The notes under the pieces are model-generated. The model did not search any database and had not been told where the DNA came from. It saw nothing but the letters and a program-made list of their open reading frames with translations. Of a DNA stretch of 64,000 bases, positions 18,459 through 26,827 are shown one piece after another; the first letter of the stretch is position 1; each line of letters starts with the position of its first letter. The position numbers and the translations under genes were made by a program. This DNA is from Psychrobacter glacincola. GTDB lineage: Bacteria; Pseudomonadota; Gammaproteobacteria; Pseudomonadales; Moraxellaceae. The stretch spans positions 310,001 through 374,000 of the forward strand of contig NZ_CAJGZH010000003.1 in the NCBI RefSeq assembly GCF_904846075.1. The letters run 5' to 3'.

Positions 18459-18917
18459 ATGATAGATCATGAAAAGCTGCAAACTCTAGTCAAACAGCTT
18501 TACAACACCGTCAACGAATTGGAAAACATGTTTCCCGGTCGACACTTTACTCCAGACGGTCATTTAGTAGGTAGCTTAGGTGAATGCTTGGTAGCAGATG
18601 CTTACGAGCTAGAACTATTAGCTGCAAGTAACAAAGGCTACGACGCTATAACGAAAGACGGTTTGAAAGTTGAGATAAAAGCCACTCAATCTAAATCTGT
18701 TGCCTTTCGAAGTGAACCTGAACATGCAATTATTATTAAAATAATGCCAAATGGTACATTTGAAGAAATATATAATGGCTCAGGTTCGCTTGTATGGGAG
18801 CAATTTAAAAATAAAAAACGACCTAGTAACGGTCAGTTCCAAATCTCTATTACTAAACTTAAAGCACTCAATGCAATGGTATCTGAACATGATCGAGTAC
18901 CTAAAATTAATATTTAG
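18459..18917 (+). CDS. DUF6998 domain protein (nuclease-like fold)
   Basis: A 152-residue protein starting at the ATG at 18459; the open frame extends upstream to a TTG at 18411 but without support. The central part (FPGRHFTPDGHLVGSLGECL, then DAITKDGLKVEIKATQ, then SVAFRSEP) matches DUF6998 proteins. The D...VEIKATQ segment resembles the core of PD-(D/E)xK nucleases; this is inference, with no activity known. It lies between glyQ and glyS on the opposite strand, with its stop 8 bases from the glyQ stop. It is AT-rich compared with the synthetase genes and looks like an insertion. Confidence 0.7.
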   Translation: MIDHEKLQTLVKQLYNTVNELENMFPGRHFTPDGHLVGSLGECLVADAYELELLAASNKGYDAITKDGLKVEIKATQSKSVAFRSEPEHAIIIKIMPNGTFEEIYNGSGSLVWEQFKNKKRPSNGQFQISITKLKALNAMVSEHDRVPKINI

Positions 18918-18925
18918 AACGAAAA

Positions 18926-19930
18926 CTACTTATCTTCACCTTGTTCTTTTGGCAAATACTTATCGAGCGCCGCTTGACGATGCGCCTCATCTGCCAATGG
19001 AAAACCCAATTTTGCGCGTGCTTCAACGTAACCAATGGCAACCTTACGGGCAAGCGTACGCACACGTAGGATAAAACGCTGACGTTCGGTCACTGAAATC
19101 GCACCACGAGCATCAAGTAAATTAAAAGCATGTGAGGCTTTTAGTACCATCTCATAGGCAGGTAATGGCAAACCTTCGGCCACCAATTTATCTGCTTGCT
19201 GCTCATAAAAGTCAAACATCTCGCCCATCATTGGCACATCAGCGTGCTCAAAGTTATAAGTCGACTGCTCAACTTCGTTTTGATGGAAGACATCGCCATA
19301 AGTGACGCGACCAAACTCACCATCTGCCCAAACCAAATCGTAAACGCTGTCAACACCCTGCACGTACATTGCTAAGCGCTCAAGTCCATAAGTGATTTCA
19401 CCAGTCACCGGGAAGCACTCAAGACCGCCTACTTGCTGGAAGTACGTAAACTGCGTCACTTCCATACCGTTGAGCCAAATCTCCCAGCCTAGTCCCCACG
19501 CACCCAGTGTTGGCGACTCCCAGTTATCTTCAACAAAACGCACATCGTGCACCAGTGGATCGATACCGATGGCTCTTAATGAATCCAAATATAGCTCTTG
19601 TATATTGGGTGGATTAGGCTTTAGAACCACTTGGAACTGATAATAATGTTGCAAACGGTTTGGGTTATCACCGTAGCGACCATCGGTCGGACGACGTGAT
19701 GGCTGCACATAGGCAGCATTCCAACGCTCAGGACCTAACGAGCGTAAAAATGTCGCGGTGTGAAACGTACCCGCGCCGACTTCCATATCATAAGGCTGCA
19801 AAATAACGCAGCCCTTATCGGCCCAATAATTCTGTAGGGTTAGAATTAAATCCTGAAACGTCATCGGTTGAGGGGCTGTATTTTCTATCATCGGAGTTGT
19901 CGCTTGGGATGTCATAGTTTGGGTTTTCAT
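18926..19930 (-). CDS. glyQ: Glycine--tRNA ligase alpha subunit
   Basis: Catalytic alpha subunit of the tetrameric bacterial glycyl-tRNA synthetase, charging tRNA-Gly. Visible motifs: [75 protein letters not shown] and [11 protein letters not shown]. The open frame reaches 20020, but the family's conserved part starts near the [11 protein letters not shown] segment; the ATG at 19930 (MKTQTMTSQ) is chosen as the likeliest of several, and none has a good ribosome site. Normally followed directly by glyS; here a reverse gene lies between. Confidence 0.95.
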   Translation of the reverse strand: MKTQTMTSQATTPMIENTAPQPMTFQDLILTLQNYWADKGCVILQPYDMEVGAGTFHTATFLRSLGPERWNAAYVQPSRRPTDGRYGDNPNRLQHYYQFQVVLKPNPPNIQELYLDSLRAIGIDPLVHDVRFVEDNWESPTLGAWGLGWEIWLNGMEVTQFTYFQQVGGLECFPVTGEITYGLERLAMYVQGVDSVYDLVWADGEFGRVTYGDVFHQNEVEQSTYNFEHADVPMMGEMFDFYEQQADKLVAEGLPLPAYEMVLKASHAFNLLDARGAISVTERQRFILRVRTLARKVAIGYVEARAKLGFPLADEAHRQAALDKYLPKEQGEDK

Positions 19931-20148
19931 AGTAAAGCCACTGTGGAATGGATATTTATAAATAAAGTTTTGATAGCACTCGTATAGCCTATTCGGCAAC
20001 GACTCTATTTGCCTGCTCACCTTACTAAAAATTGACTATTTTATCTATATTTACATCAATTAAATTTATGCTGCAGACCTAAATAAGTCGTTATAAGGCT
20101 CATTTATAATCAAACTGCTGCAATATAGGAGGCACAAAAGTAGCAGAT

Positions 20149-20180
20149 AAAAAAATACCCAAATGCGCGAGCATCTGGGC
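20149..20180 (-). terminator. Intrinsic terminator for the pspC-like gene
   Basis: On the minus strand CCCAGATGC pairs with GCATTTGGG around a CGCG-type loop and is followed by TATTTTTTT. It lies about 190 bases past the PspC stop. Confidence 0.75.
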
Positions 20181-20205
20181 AGGAGGAAAGGTATGTCTTT
20201 AGTAT

Positions 20206-20231
20206 CCTGATGAGTCAGGCTTTTTGTTTTT
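20206..20231 (+). terminator. Small hairpin with U-tract, plus-strand orientation
   Basis: CCTGA-TGAG-TCAGG is followed by CTTTTTGTTTTTT. No plus-strand gene precedes it, so what it would terminate is unclear. Confidence 0.4.
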
Positions 20232-20366
20232 TAGTCGAACTGCTATTCTCTTTTTTTGGTAAAAGTCTATCTGAACTAATCTCGATAGTAATGCTATCAA
20301 AACGATACTATTAAAACGGTACTGCTATTAAGGTATTAAAAAGATAAGAGCAAATATAAAACAATC

Positions 20367-20579
20367 TTATTGGTAAGACGCACTAGTCGCTTTTGGCATG
20401 ATTATCCACAAAATTATATAAATTAAGATGCCAGGTACTGCTGCACTCAAGGATGAGATAATCACGAATAATACTCTCACCCAAGTCGGTGACCAACCAA
20501 CGTATTCGGCAATGCCGCCCATCACACCTGCTATCATGCGATTGTTCTGTGAGCGATGTAGTTTTGCTAGTTTAGCCAA
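20367..20579 (-). CDS. PspC domain protein
   Basis: A 70-residue small membrane protein with the PspC (phage shock protein C) domain: an RSQNNRMIAGVMGGIAEYVGWSPTWVR block (the Arg/Gly/Trp-rich head) followed by one long hydrophobic segment. Such proteins are linked to envelope stress sensing, but no other psp genes are nearby. The start is a TTG at 20579 with a GAGAGG ribosome site 8 bases upstream. Confidence 0.85.
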   Translation of the reverse strand: MAKLAKLHRSQNNRMIAGVMGGIAEYVGWSPTWVRVLFVIISSLSAAVPGILIYIILWIIMPKATSASYQ

Positions 20580-21132
20580 ATCAAATACCTCTCTATCATT
20601 TCTATTGTTATTTAAAATTCTGCTTTTTTTCTTCTATTTTTATGCTTTTTTCCGATTGTAGTCAGGAAGCTGCTTAGCCTTCTCAACTTATGAATAAGTA
20701 TAGCAACTATTTAATATTTATCTGTTGAACGTATAGACGTACTTTGTGAGTTTATGCTAACCAAGCTTGCCCTAATCTGTCATAAAGTCTCATAAACTGC
20801 TGATTTTAAATAGTTATTTCAAAATGTTTCACGATTAGCTTTATTGCTGCCATATTACACATGTTGTTACAAATCCAATTTTCAGCCATTTTCAGCACAT
20901 AGATATTGTGTAGATGGAGCTTGAAAAATGGTGAGATACTCAAACAATCACAGTTAAATTAATAACTTGGTAATGCTTTTATCAGAAAAAGTCATATAAA
21001 AAAACACCCCTTTACAATAACCTACCTGTAAATCGCCTTAAACCTTTATAACATGCTGGTAAATAACAGATATTCCAGCAGTCTATCGATAAAATTAGTG
21101 CAATTAAGAATAAATAAAAATTAAGGAAAGCT
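20580..21132. other. Intergenic region between pspC-like gene and nadR
   Basis: A 550-base AT-rich spacer between divergent genes; it must contain both promoters. No ORF, RNA or repeat was recognised. Confidence 0.45.
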
Positions 21133-22173
21133 ATGTACGAGTCAGGATTGATGATTGGACATTTTGAGCCACTACATTTAGGTCAAATGCGCAGTATATT
21201 GGCTGCGGCAGGACAAGTGAAAACCTTGCATATTATCATTATGGCGCATCCAGCACCGCATCCAGACTTTGAGATTACTTTGCAAGATAAAGCACGTTGG
21301 CTACAGATGGCGTGTGCTGATTTGCCATTTATCCAGATTCATACCACTCATGAGATTGGGCTGCCGCTACATGATAGCTTCTTCGATGTGACAATCGACA
21401 TTCCCGCCAGCAATGCCAAACTACAACGTTTGACGATAGCGCTCGACTTACCAGCAGATACAGTCTTGTTTGTCGCAGAAAACCATCCATTGGCGCAGAG
21501 TGATGTCTATGAGCGATTATCGATGCCAGTCATCACGACCCCGCTACAGCCTGAGTTTGATTCTTATGCCATCGCTCGTAATCCAGTCGCACATTGGTCA
21601 GCTATTCACCCGCAAGCGCGCGGCGACTATACCAAAACGGTGGCGATTGTTGGCGGTGAAAGCTCAGGTAAGACCACATTGGTGCATAAACTGGCCAATT
21701 ATTATGGCGCCAGCTTTGCTTTAGAGATGGGACGCTTATATGTCGGCACTGATTTGGGCGGTAGTGAAGTCGGTCTACAATACAATGACTATGGTCCGAT
21801 TGCCCTTCAGCATGCTCAAGCTATAAGAGATGCGGCGGCTAATGCGACCGCTCCTGTCACCATCGTTGATACCGATTTTGTGACTACTCAAGCATTCTGT
21901 GAAGAATATGAAGGTTGCAGCCATCCTTTTGTGGCGGCTTGTATCGATGAGTTTCGCTTAGATCATACCATTATGCTGGATAACAATACGCCGTGGATTG
22001 ATGATGGCATGCGCTCATTGGGCACGCCTGAGGCGCGTGGACGCTTTGAGCGACGTCTCGTCGATATTTTTGCTCGTCATGATATCAAACCGCACATGGT
22101 GGATCAGCCAGATTACGATGCGCGCTATCAGCAAGCGCTGCTGCTTATCGATCAGTATGTTTATGGCAAATAG
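21133..22173 (+). CDS. nadR: NadR-like ribosylnicotinamide kinase with a degenerate NMN adenylyltransferase domain
   Basis: Two-domain protein lacking the HTH of E. coli NadR. The C-terminal ribosylnicotinamide kinase domain is well kept: P-loop GGESSGKTT (about 174-182), GGSEVGLQYNDY, the DTDFVTTQAFC segment, NNTPWIDDGMRSLG. The N-terminal nucleotidyltransferase domain looks altered: the HxGH motif reads HLGQ (15-18) and the closing ISxTxIR motif is replaced by YAIARNP. It probably phosphorylates nicotinamide riboside to NMN, with doubt about NMN adenylylation. An AAGGA site precedes the ATG. The next gene encodes PnuC, which supplies the substrate. Confidence 0.88.
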   Translation: MYESGLMIGHFEPLHLGQMRSILAAAGQVKTLHIIIMAHPAPHPDFEITLQDKARWLQMACADLPFIQIHTTHEIGLPLHDSFFDVTIDIPASNAKLQRLTIALDLPADTVLFVAENHPLAQSDVYERLSMPVITTPLQPEFDSYAIARNPVAHWSAIHPQARGDYTKTVAIVGGESSGKTTLVHKLANYYGASFALEMGRLYVGTDLGGSEVGLQYNDYGPIALQHAQAIRDAAANATAPVTIVDTDFVTTQAFCEEYEGCSHPFVAACIDEFRLDHTIMLDNNTPWIDDGMRSLGTPEARGRFERRLVDIFARHDIKPHMVDQPDYDARYQQALLLIDQYVYGK

Positions 22174-22286
22174 ACGACAGGGTAAAAATAGCGATGGCAA
22201 GAATAGCGATAATACAAAAATAATATGATACTAAAAAATAAAATAAGAACTCATTGTAGTTTTAATACTTTAAGGAAAAAGGCTTT

Positions 22287-23018
22287 ATGCGTATTCAGCT
22301 ATTAGATAATATTACTGGAAAGTGGGCGATGCAATGGATTGTCACTTGGTTCATTTGCGGGGTAATAGCATTATCCACAGGTTTTTGGCTCACGACAGAA
22401 CACACCACACTTGATATGTTTTATTTGGGCGTGTCTTTCGTTGGTTTGGTCTGTGTGGTTTCGCTATCATTTCGCAAAAACGTCATGGGCAACGGGTTGG
22501 GAATGGCAGCGACTGCGGGAGAAGTCGTCGTGCAGGCGACGTCTGGTGCAGTCGGTTTGATGCTCGCGCCGCTCTTTAACTTTTTCACCCATGTCTACGG
22601 TATTTTTTATTGGTCAAAACATACCGATCCTGATGGCGACATGATACCAAAGGCGGCGAGCAAAGCGGTTTGGTTAATTACCGCCGCCTTTATTATTCTT
22701 GGTCTCGCACTTTTCCCCACAGTAAATGATTTACTCGCCAGCTATGGCTATGCAGTGGTTGAAGATGATAATAGTAAATTTCTAGGATTTATTTCCTTCT
22801 TTTGGATCAACGTCATTGCTTTTGTCCTCTCCATTACTGCACAAGCCGCGATGATTTTGCGCTATTCATTTAACTGGTGGTTATGGATTATCGTTAACTT
22901 TGTCTGGCTCATCGTCAATCTAATGTCAGGCAATTATATTTTTGCCATTCAAACCATGATATATCAAATAAACGCCTTTATCGGTTTGTATGAATGGCAG
23001 CGCAGTGAACAAGGTTAA
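22287..23018 (+). CDS. pnuC: Nicotinamide riboside transporter PnuC
   Basis: A 243-residue inner-membrane protein with about seven hydrophobic segments. The family signatures are the FYWSKHTDPDGD segment (about 112-123) and the C-terminal WLIVNLMSGNYIFAIQTMIYQINAFIGLYEW region. It imports nicotinamide riboside by facilitated diffusion, trapped by the kinase encoded just upstream. The 113-base spacing and same strand suggest one transcript; an AAGGA site is present. Confidence 0.92.
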   Translation: MRIQLLDNITGKWAMQWIVTWFICGVIALSTGFWLTTEHTTLDMFYLGVSFVGLVCVVSLSFRKNVMGNGLGMAATAGEVVVQATSGAVGLMLAPLFNFFTHVYGIFYWSKHTDPDGDMIPKAASKAVWLITAAFIILGLALFPTVNDLLASYGYAVVEDDNSKFLGFISFFWINVIAFVLSITAQAAMILRYSFNWWLWIIVNFVWLIVNLMSGNYIFAIQTMIYQINAFIGLYEWQRSEQG

Positions 23019-23213
23019 CGCTTATCTTGTATGGTCATAAGTGGTGATATCTTAAAAGAATAAAACCAAAGAGCTCGCAGATATTGGTAAACATGTTAAT
23101 AACGTTATAGGTTTTGACTGTGGCGTCTATCAGATAATGTGGTGGACTGGCTCAATTAGTGCTACAACTGATAGGAGAGATTTTTCAATTTATCTACTAA
23201 CATGGAGGTTAGT

Positions 23214-23666
23214 ATGTCTCGTACTCAGCAAAAACGCCTGTCTAAACGCACACTTGAGCAATGGCTTAGTGAATATTCTGTCAGTCATCAAAACCTAGTC
23301 AATAAGAAGATCCATTGGCTATGCGTTCCCACGATATTTGTCAGCCTGTTAGGCATGGGCATGTCGCTATCAGTCTGGTTTACCTTGGTACTTAGCGCGT
23401 TGGTATTGTTATTTTATATGCGTCTATCCACGCCGTTATTCTTGGCGATGGGAATGTTTATTCTTATTTGTTTGTCAGTAATGGCATTATTACCATGGGG
23501 CTTTAAGGTTTGGGCAGCTGTTTTTGTGGTTGCTTGGATTGGACAGTTCATTGGTCATAAAATTGAAGGCAAAAAACCCTCATTTTTTGAAGACTTACAA
23601 TTTTTATTAATTGGTCCAGCATGGGTAGCTAATAGCTTGATGGGTCGTAAAAAAAGCCAAGCCTAA
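23214..23666 (+). CDS. DUF962/Mpo1-like membrane protein
   Basis: A 150-residue membrane protein with an N-terminal WLSEYSVSHQNLVNKKIHWLCVP block, the hallmark of the DUF962 (YGL010w/Mpo1-like) family, four hydrophobic segments, and the second conserved motif WIGQFIGHKIEGKKPSFFEDLQFLLIGP, with conserved histidines near both membrane ends. Yeast Mpo1 is an Fe-dependent dioxygenase of 2-hydroxy fatty acids; bacterial roles are mostly unknown. The open frame starts at 23202 but GGAGG sits 5 bases before the ATG at 23214. Confidence 0.85.
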   Translation: MSRTQQKRLSKRTLEQWLSEYSVSHQNLVNKKIHWLCVPTIFVSLLGMGMSLSVWFTLVLSALVLLFYMRLSTPLFLAMGMFILICLSVMALLPWGFKVWAAVFVVAWIGQFIGHKIEGKKPSFFEDLQFLLIGPAWVANSLMGRKKSQA

Positions 23667-24085
23667 CTATGTACCCTTGATAGTATATTTAAGCTTAGTA
23701 TCTTTAAGCTCAGTACCGTTAGAATTAGCACCTAAAAAACCACTATCTAAAACTGATATTTTGACTCAAAAAAGCACCGCTCAACAATCCGTTAAGTGGT
23801 GCTTTGTATATTAAGCTATCAAAGAACAGGTTATGAAAAATAAGCTATCAAAAAAATTTATTGACTGTAATTAACTCCTCTAACTTTCAGAACAATAACA
23901 CTGTAAATATAGCGTCAAATAGCCACAACAGAACCGTTTACTTCAAAATAGAACCATTCATTTTAGAATAGAGCCAACAGCATAAATTCAATCTATTCGC
24001 CCGATAGTTAATACGCGACAAGCCTCTACGCAATGTACTGTAGAAACTCTTCATTACGCGCCATCACCGATAGATACAGCACTGC
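23667..24085. other. Intergenic region after the DUF962 gene
   Basis: Contains the terminator at 23768-23806 and then AT-rich sequence with loosely repeated AAAATAGAACCA-like words (23940-23985). No gene seen. Confidence 0.45.
23768..23806 (+). terminator. Intrinsic terminator after the DUF962 gene
   Basis: AAAGCACC pairs with GGTGCTTT with a large loop, 100 bases past the stop. A short T-run follows. Confidence 0.6.
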
Positions 24086-24502
24086 TGTCCCGTCCTAAAC
24101 GCTGAGTTGGATTTTTCTGATCGACACATTGACTTGATCGAAGAAGGGTATGAGTTGGTCGAGTATTAAGAGCTGCAAGATTCCAGCGACCAAACAAAAC
24201 GGTTGGCGCTGACTCGTTATTCGCTCTGTACCAGTCCCGATTATCTGAGCAGAATGGGATTACTTGAGACGCTAGCAGATTTGGAGAATCATGAGTTTTT
24301 ACAATATGGTCTGGGCACAACAAGCAACCTAGAGCTGACCGATGAAGAAGGCAGAAAGCATAAGCACACTATTTATGCCAAAATTAACGCCACTAATGGT
24401 GATTTTTTGGTAGCTATGGTCGTCAAAGGTCAGGGCATTACCTTTATACAAGGTCGATACCTGAATACAGTGTCGATACCTGAATACAGTGTCGATATTT
24501 GA
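24086..24502 (+). pseudogene. LysR-family regulator remnant (effector domain only)
   Basis: Reading one frame across this stretch gives a typical LysR effector domain: LDFSDRHIDLIEEGYEL, then (after an in-frame TAA at 24167-24169) ELQDSS, ALTRYSLCTSPDYLSRMG, LADLENHEFLQYGL, NGDFLVAMVVKGQGITFI. No DNA-binding domain is found upstream. The C-terminus is disrupted by a 19-bp tandem duplication. The open part starting at 24203 has no ribosome site. This is a decayed gene. Confidence 0.75.
24453..24500. repeat. 19-bp tandem duplication in the LysR relic
   Basis: GTCGATACCTGAATACAGT occurs twice head to tail (24453-24471 and 24472-24490), with a partial third copy (GTCGATA) at 24491. Confidence 0.9.
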
Positions 24503-24587
24503 TCACGCGAATAACATCACATGTCTATCACAGTCGAATTATCGCTTATAGCCTGCCGAATCCAGCAATCTTAGTTACTTATGCGCC

Positions 24588-25013
24588 TTACTCAGTGATA
24601 GCAGAAATGACACCAATCAATTTTTTGGTCTTATATCTTGCTTCTGCTAGTGCCATCTTATTCTGCGCTACCACGGTCAATACACACGGCTTACCGATAT
24701 AGTCAGTTTTGACAAATAGCATATTTCCAGCAGTGGCTTCGACGATAGTGATGTCGCACTTGCCCTGCTTCATTTGACTCGCGGATGAATCGCTCAGAGC
24801 TGATAGTGTGCTACTCATCGCCGCAAACTTGTCCGTTTGATTGCTCAATTCACTGATCGAAAAGCAACTAATGGGAAAGCCATCTGTGGTGCATAAGCTA
24901 ACCAATATGACTTCTCTATTGGCGTCACACAATGCTTTCATATGGCTTAATAACGCTATTTTTGCTGGTGATTTTTCGTCTAATTTTTCTTTTAACATAG
25001 TCATATCTGGCAT
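24588..25013 (-). CDS. Roadblock/LC7 domain protein (second of the operon)
   Basis: A 141-residue protein with the roadblock/LC7 fold: a helix (NREVILVSLCTTDGFPISCF at about 32-51 is the first beta hairpin), the SDKFAAMSS-type central helix, the TIVEATAGNMLFVKTD strand pair, and the closing helix NKMALAEARYKTKKL. Roadblock proteins such as MglB and CvnB act on small Ras-like GTPases. Its ATG overlaps the stop of the GTPase gene as TAATG, so the two are translationally coupled. Last gene of the operon; no clear hairpin follows. Confidence 0.8.
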   Translation of the reverse strand: MPDMTMLKEKLDEKSPAKIALLSHMKALCDANREVILVSLCTTDGFPISCFSISELSNQTDKFAAMSSTLSALSDSSASQMKQGKCDITIVEATAGNMLFVKTDYIGKPCVLTVVAQNKMALAEARYKTKKLIGVISAITE

Positions 25014-25546
25014 TAGTCTTGATTATTAAGGGTATTAAATAATGACAACAGAGACACAGCGGACTCTCTGTTCCTAGGATCTGTATGGAGCACAGGTGCC
25101 ACCACATTATGCTGCATCAACATCACTCTTATTTCTTGTCCCAGTGCTGAAAGGCTATCTTTGTCAGCATCCTCGCAATGAGTGATACCAATGATACACG
25201 TGGTCTGATTTTTTTCTGGTGCAAAAAAGTGTAACAGCTTATCTAAATTGGCATAATCGGGTGTCTCGCCATATCTAATCAAAATGAGCAATCCCCATAG
25301 CGACTGATTGACGAACTCCCATAAAAAAGAAAAACGCTCTTGACCTGGCACGCCGTAAATACCTAGCGCCATATCGTCAGACAGAGTGATGCGCCCATAA
25401 TCGATGCCGACCGTCGTGTACTCTTTACCGATATCGATACTAGATTTTGCTTCTGTTTCGATGGGGCTTATCTCGCTTAGGGTTTTGACCAACCGAGTTT
25501 TTCCAGCACCTACTTCCCCAATAATTGCTAGCTTCTGATAATTCAA
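25013..25546 (-). CDS. Small Ras-like GTPase (COG2229 / CvnD-MglA type)
   Basis: A 177-residue GTPase. Visible G-motifs: P-loop GEVGAGKT (10-17), switch I Thr in [10 protein letters not shown] (about 42-51), switch [11 protein letters not shown] (about 64-72), and THCED in place of the usual NKxD specificity motif, as seen in the COG2229 predicted GTPases. No signal or lipid motif, so cytoplasmic. Start is a TTG at 25546, with GAGG placed inside the end of the BLUF gene 7 bases upstream; the BLUF stop is only 4 bases away. Transcribed and probably translated with the BLUF and roadblock genes, which suggests that the GTPase cycle is their output. Confidence 0.85.
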   Translation of the reverse strand: MNYQKLAIIGEVGAGKTRLVKTLSEISPIETEAKSSIDIGKEYTTVGIDYGRITLSDDMALGIYGVPGQERFSFLWEFVNQSLWGLLILIRYGETPDYANLDKLLHFFAPEKNQTTCIIGITHCEDADKDSLSALGQEIRVMLMQHNVVAPVLHTDPRNRESAVSLLSLFNTLNNQD

Positions 25547-25550
25547 TTTT

Positions 25551-26279
25551 TTACCTCATTCCTAAGAATTTTTTGATCGCACCATAGAATTTGTTAGGCT
25601 TTTTCTCATTTACGGTTTGCTCATGTATCGGTGCTGCCTCTGTGACACTCAATAAACCTAAACGATCAAACTCTCTGATAATCTGTGTGACTTGATGATG
25701 GCTGCCAAAATCACCACTATGCGCTAGTGCATTAAACGAATAAGGCTTTTTAGTCAATTTGATACACAGGTTCATAATCATTTGCGGCTGGCTTTCATTG
25801 TTGAGATCAGGCCATGCCAGCAATCTTAAATCCTTACCTTCATAATACTTTTCAGGCACCGTATCAGATTTTTTTATATCAATAAACGGTTGAATACGTC
25901 TTTGTTGAGACTCATCAAAGCTGTTTAACACAGCGCTATTGTTCTCAATGAATGCATTAAAAAAGTTGCCTTGATCCACAAAATCAAACACGCTCACAGC
26001 CCAATTATGAAAGCTGCGTTTGATCACGCGCACATCCAAAAACACCCAAAGATCTTCATGTCTAGGATCAGAAGCTATCTTACTCATTAACTTGTCTACT
26101 TCAAGATAAGGGCCTTCTAGCACTTGCAGGTACTGACCGTCACGGTAAGAGATGATACCCGTAATTTGCGATTTTGGATTATGCTTACGAGAGACGCTAA
26201 CGATGTCTGATAACCCAGTAGGCATTCGAATAGTACGATCACTGATTGGCACTCTACTGACATATGCAATACACTTCAT
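25551..26279 (-). CDS. BLUF-domain blue-light sensor with C-terminal winged-helix-like region
   Basis: A 242-residue protein. Residues 1-100 are a BLUF (FAD blue-light) domain: Tyr6 (CIAYVSR), Asn34 ([12 protein letters not shown]) and Gln52 (YLQVLEG) are the flavin hydrogen-bond residues, and Trp93 (FHNWAV) is the semi-conserved tryptophan; the Met usually two residues later is Val. Residues about 155-215 (LLAWPDLN to [11 protein letters not shown]) look like a winged helix, similar in pattern to the DUF742 partner of roadblock/GTPase conservons, followed by a basic tail. It lies between roadblock and GTPase genes and so may couple light to the GTPase switch. Confidence 0.85.
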   Translation of the reverse strand: MKCIAYVSRVPISDRTIRMPTGLSDIVSVSRKHNPKSQITGIISYRDGQYLQVLEGPYLEVDKLMSKIASDPRHEDLWVFLDVRVIKRSFHNWAVSVFDFVDQGNFFNAFIENNSAVLNSFDESQQRRIQPFIDIKKSDTVPEKYYEGKDLRLLAWPDLNNESQPQMIMNLCIKLTKKPYSFNALAHSGDFGSHHQVTQIIREFDRLGLLSVTEAAPIHEQTVNEKKPNKFYGAIKKFLGMR

Positions 26280-26342
26280 TTTGCCACCACTTGATAAAAC
26301 GGCTCACGCTCGTTAAGTTATTCCTACTGCCTATAAAATAAT

Positions 26343-26375
26343 AATTCGCTATGTACAGTACGTACATAGCGAATT
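26343..26375 (-). promoter_or_regulatory. Perfect 14-bp inverted repeat between roadblock and BLUF genes
   Basis: AATTCGCTATGTAC and its exact complement flank a 5-base spacer (AGTAC). On the minus strand the hairpin is followed by ATTATTTTAT, like a weak terminator. It could be an attenuator that makes the first roadblock protein more abundant than the rest, or an operator. Confidence 0.65.
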
Positions 26376-26467
26376 TGACCTTGTTGCCAGTCTTGTCTTA
26401 TTTAAGGCGCGATAAGCAACAAGGATAGTTTGATAAATCACTCATTTTTTGAACACGACCAACCGAA

Positions 26468-26827
26468 TTATATTTCTAGTTTATTTTCTACGGCTTGTAC
26501 CTTACGGCGGGCTAATGCAAGATTGGCTTTTGATTTATCAAGCACCAAATAAATAAACAAGTCTTCATGCTTGGCTGTAGGACGAATGATGTGCAATTGA
26601 GACTCCAAGGTGATTAACATATCTTCGATTTCACCTTTGATATCTAATGATTTCATCGTTGCTACTTTCGCCTTTACCACTTGCGAGTTACCTGCTGCTG
26701 CAAGTTCTAAGTCAACGCCGCCGCCAGCCATACCAAGTACCATGCCTGACATATAGTCGACGATACAGCCACCCATTGCACCATCAAGATTCATTAATTC
26801 TTGTAACGACTCATCGATATTTGACAT
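26468..26827 (-). CDS. Roadblock/LC7 domain protein (first of the operon)
   Basis: A 119-residue protein with the roadblock/LC7 fold: initial helix SLQELMNLDGAMGGCIVDY, hairpin GMVLGMAGGG, central helix LELAAAGNSQVVKAKVATMKS, strands DMLITLESQLHIIRP and LFIYLVLDKSKANLALARRKV. Probably a dimer that binds the GTPase encoded downstream. An AGGA site lies upstream of the ATG. It is the first gene of the group; 188 bases with a hairpin separate it from the BLUF gene. Confidence 0.85.
   Translation of the reverse strand: MSNIDESLQELMNLDGAMGGCIVDYMSGMVLGMAGGGVDLELAAAGNSQVVKAKVATMKSLDIKGEIEDMLITLESQLHIIRPTAKHEDLFIYLVLDKSKANLALARRKVQAVENKLEI

Larger units (their letters stand above)
19931..20366. other. 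Intergenic region between pspC-like gene and glyQ
   Basis: Holds the glyQ promoter region and two hairpins (see separate entries). No ORF with a ribosome site is seen. Confidence 0.5.

Noticed and set aside
22426..22436. GGGCGTGTC word inside pnuC resembling the palindrome family
   Set aside because: Only nine bases match and they code for conserved protein; no second arm is present.
24054..24323. Minus-strand ORF across the LysR relic
   Set aside because: Opposite frame of the recognisable LysR remnant, with no motif or ribosome site.
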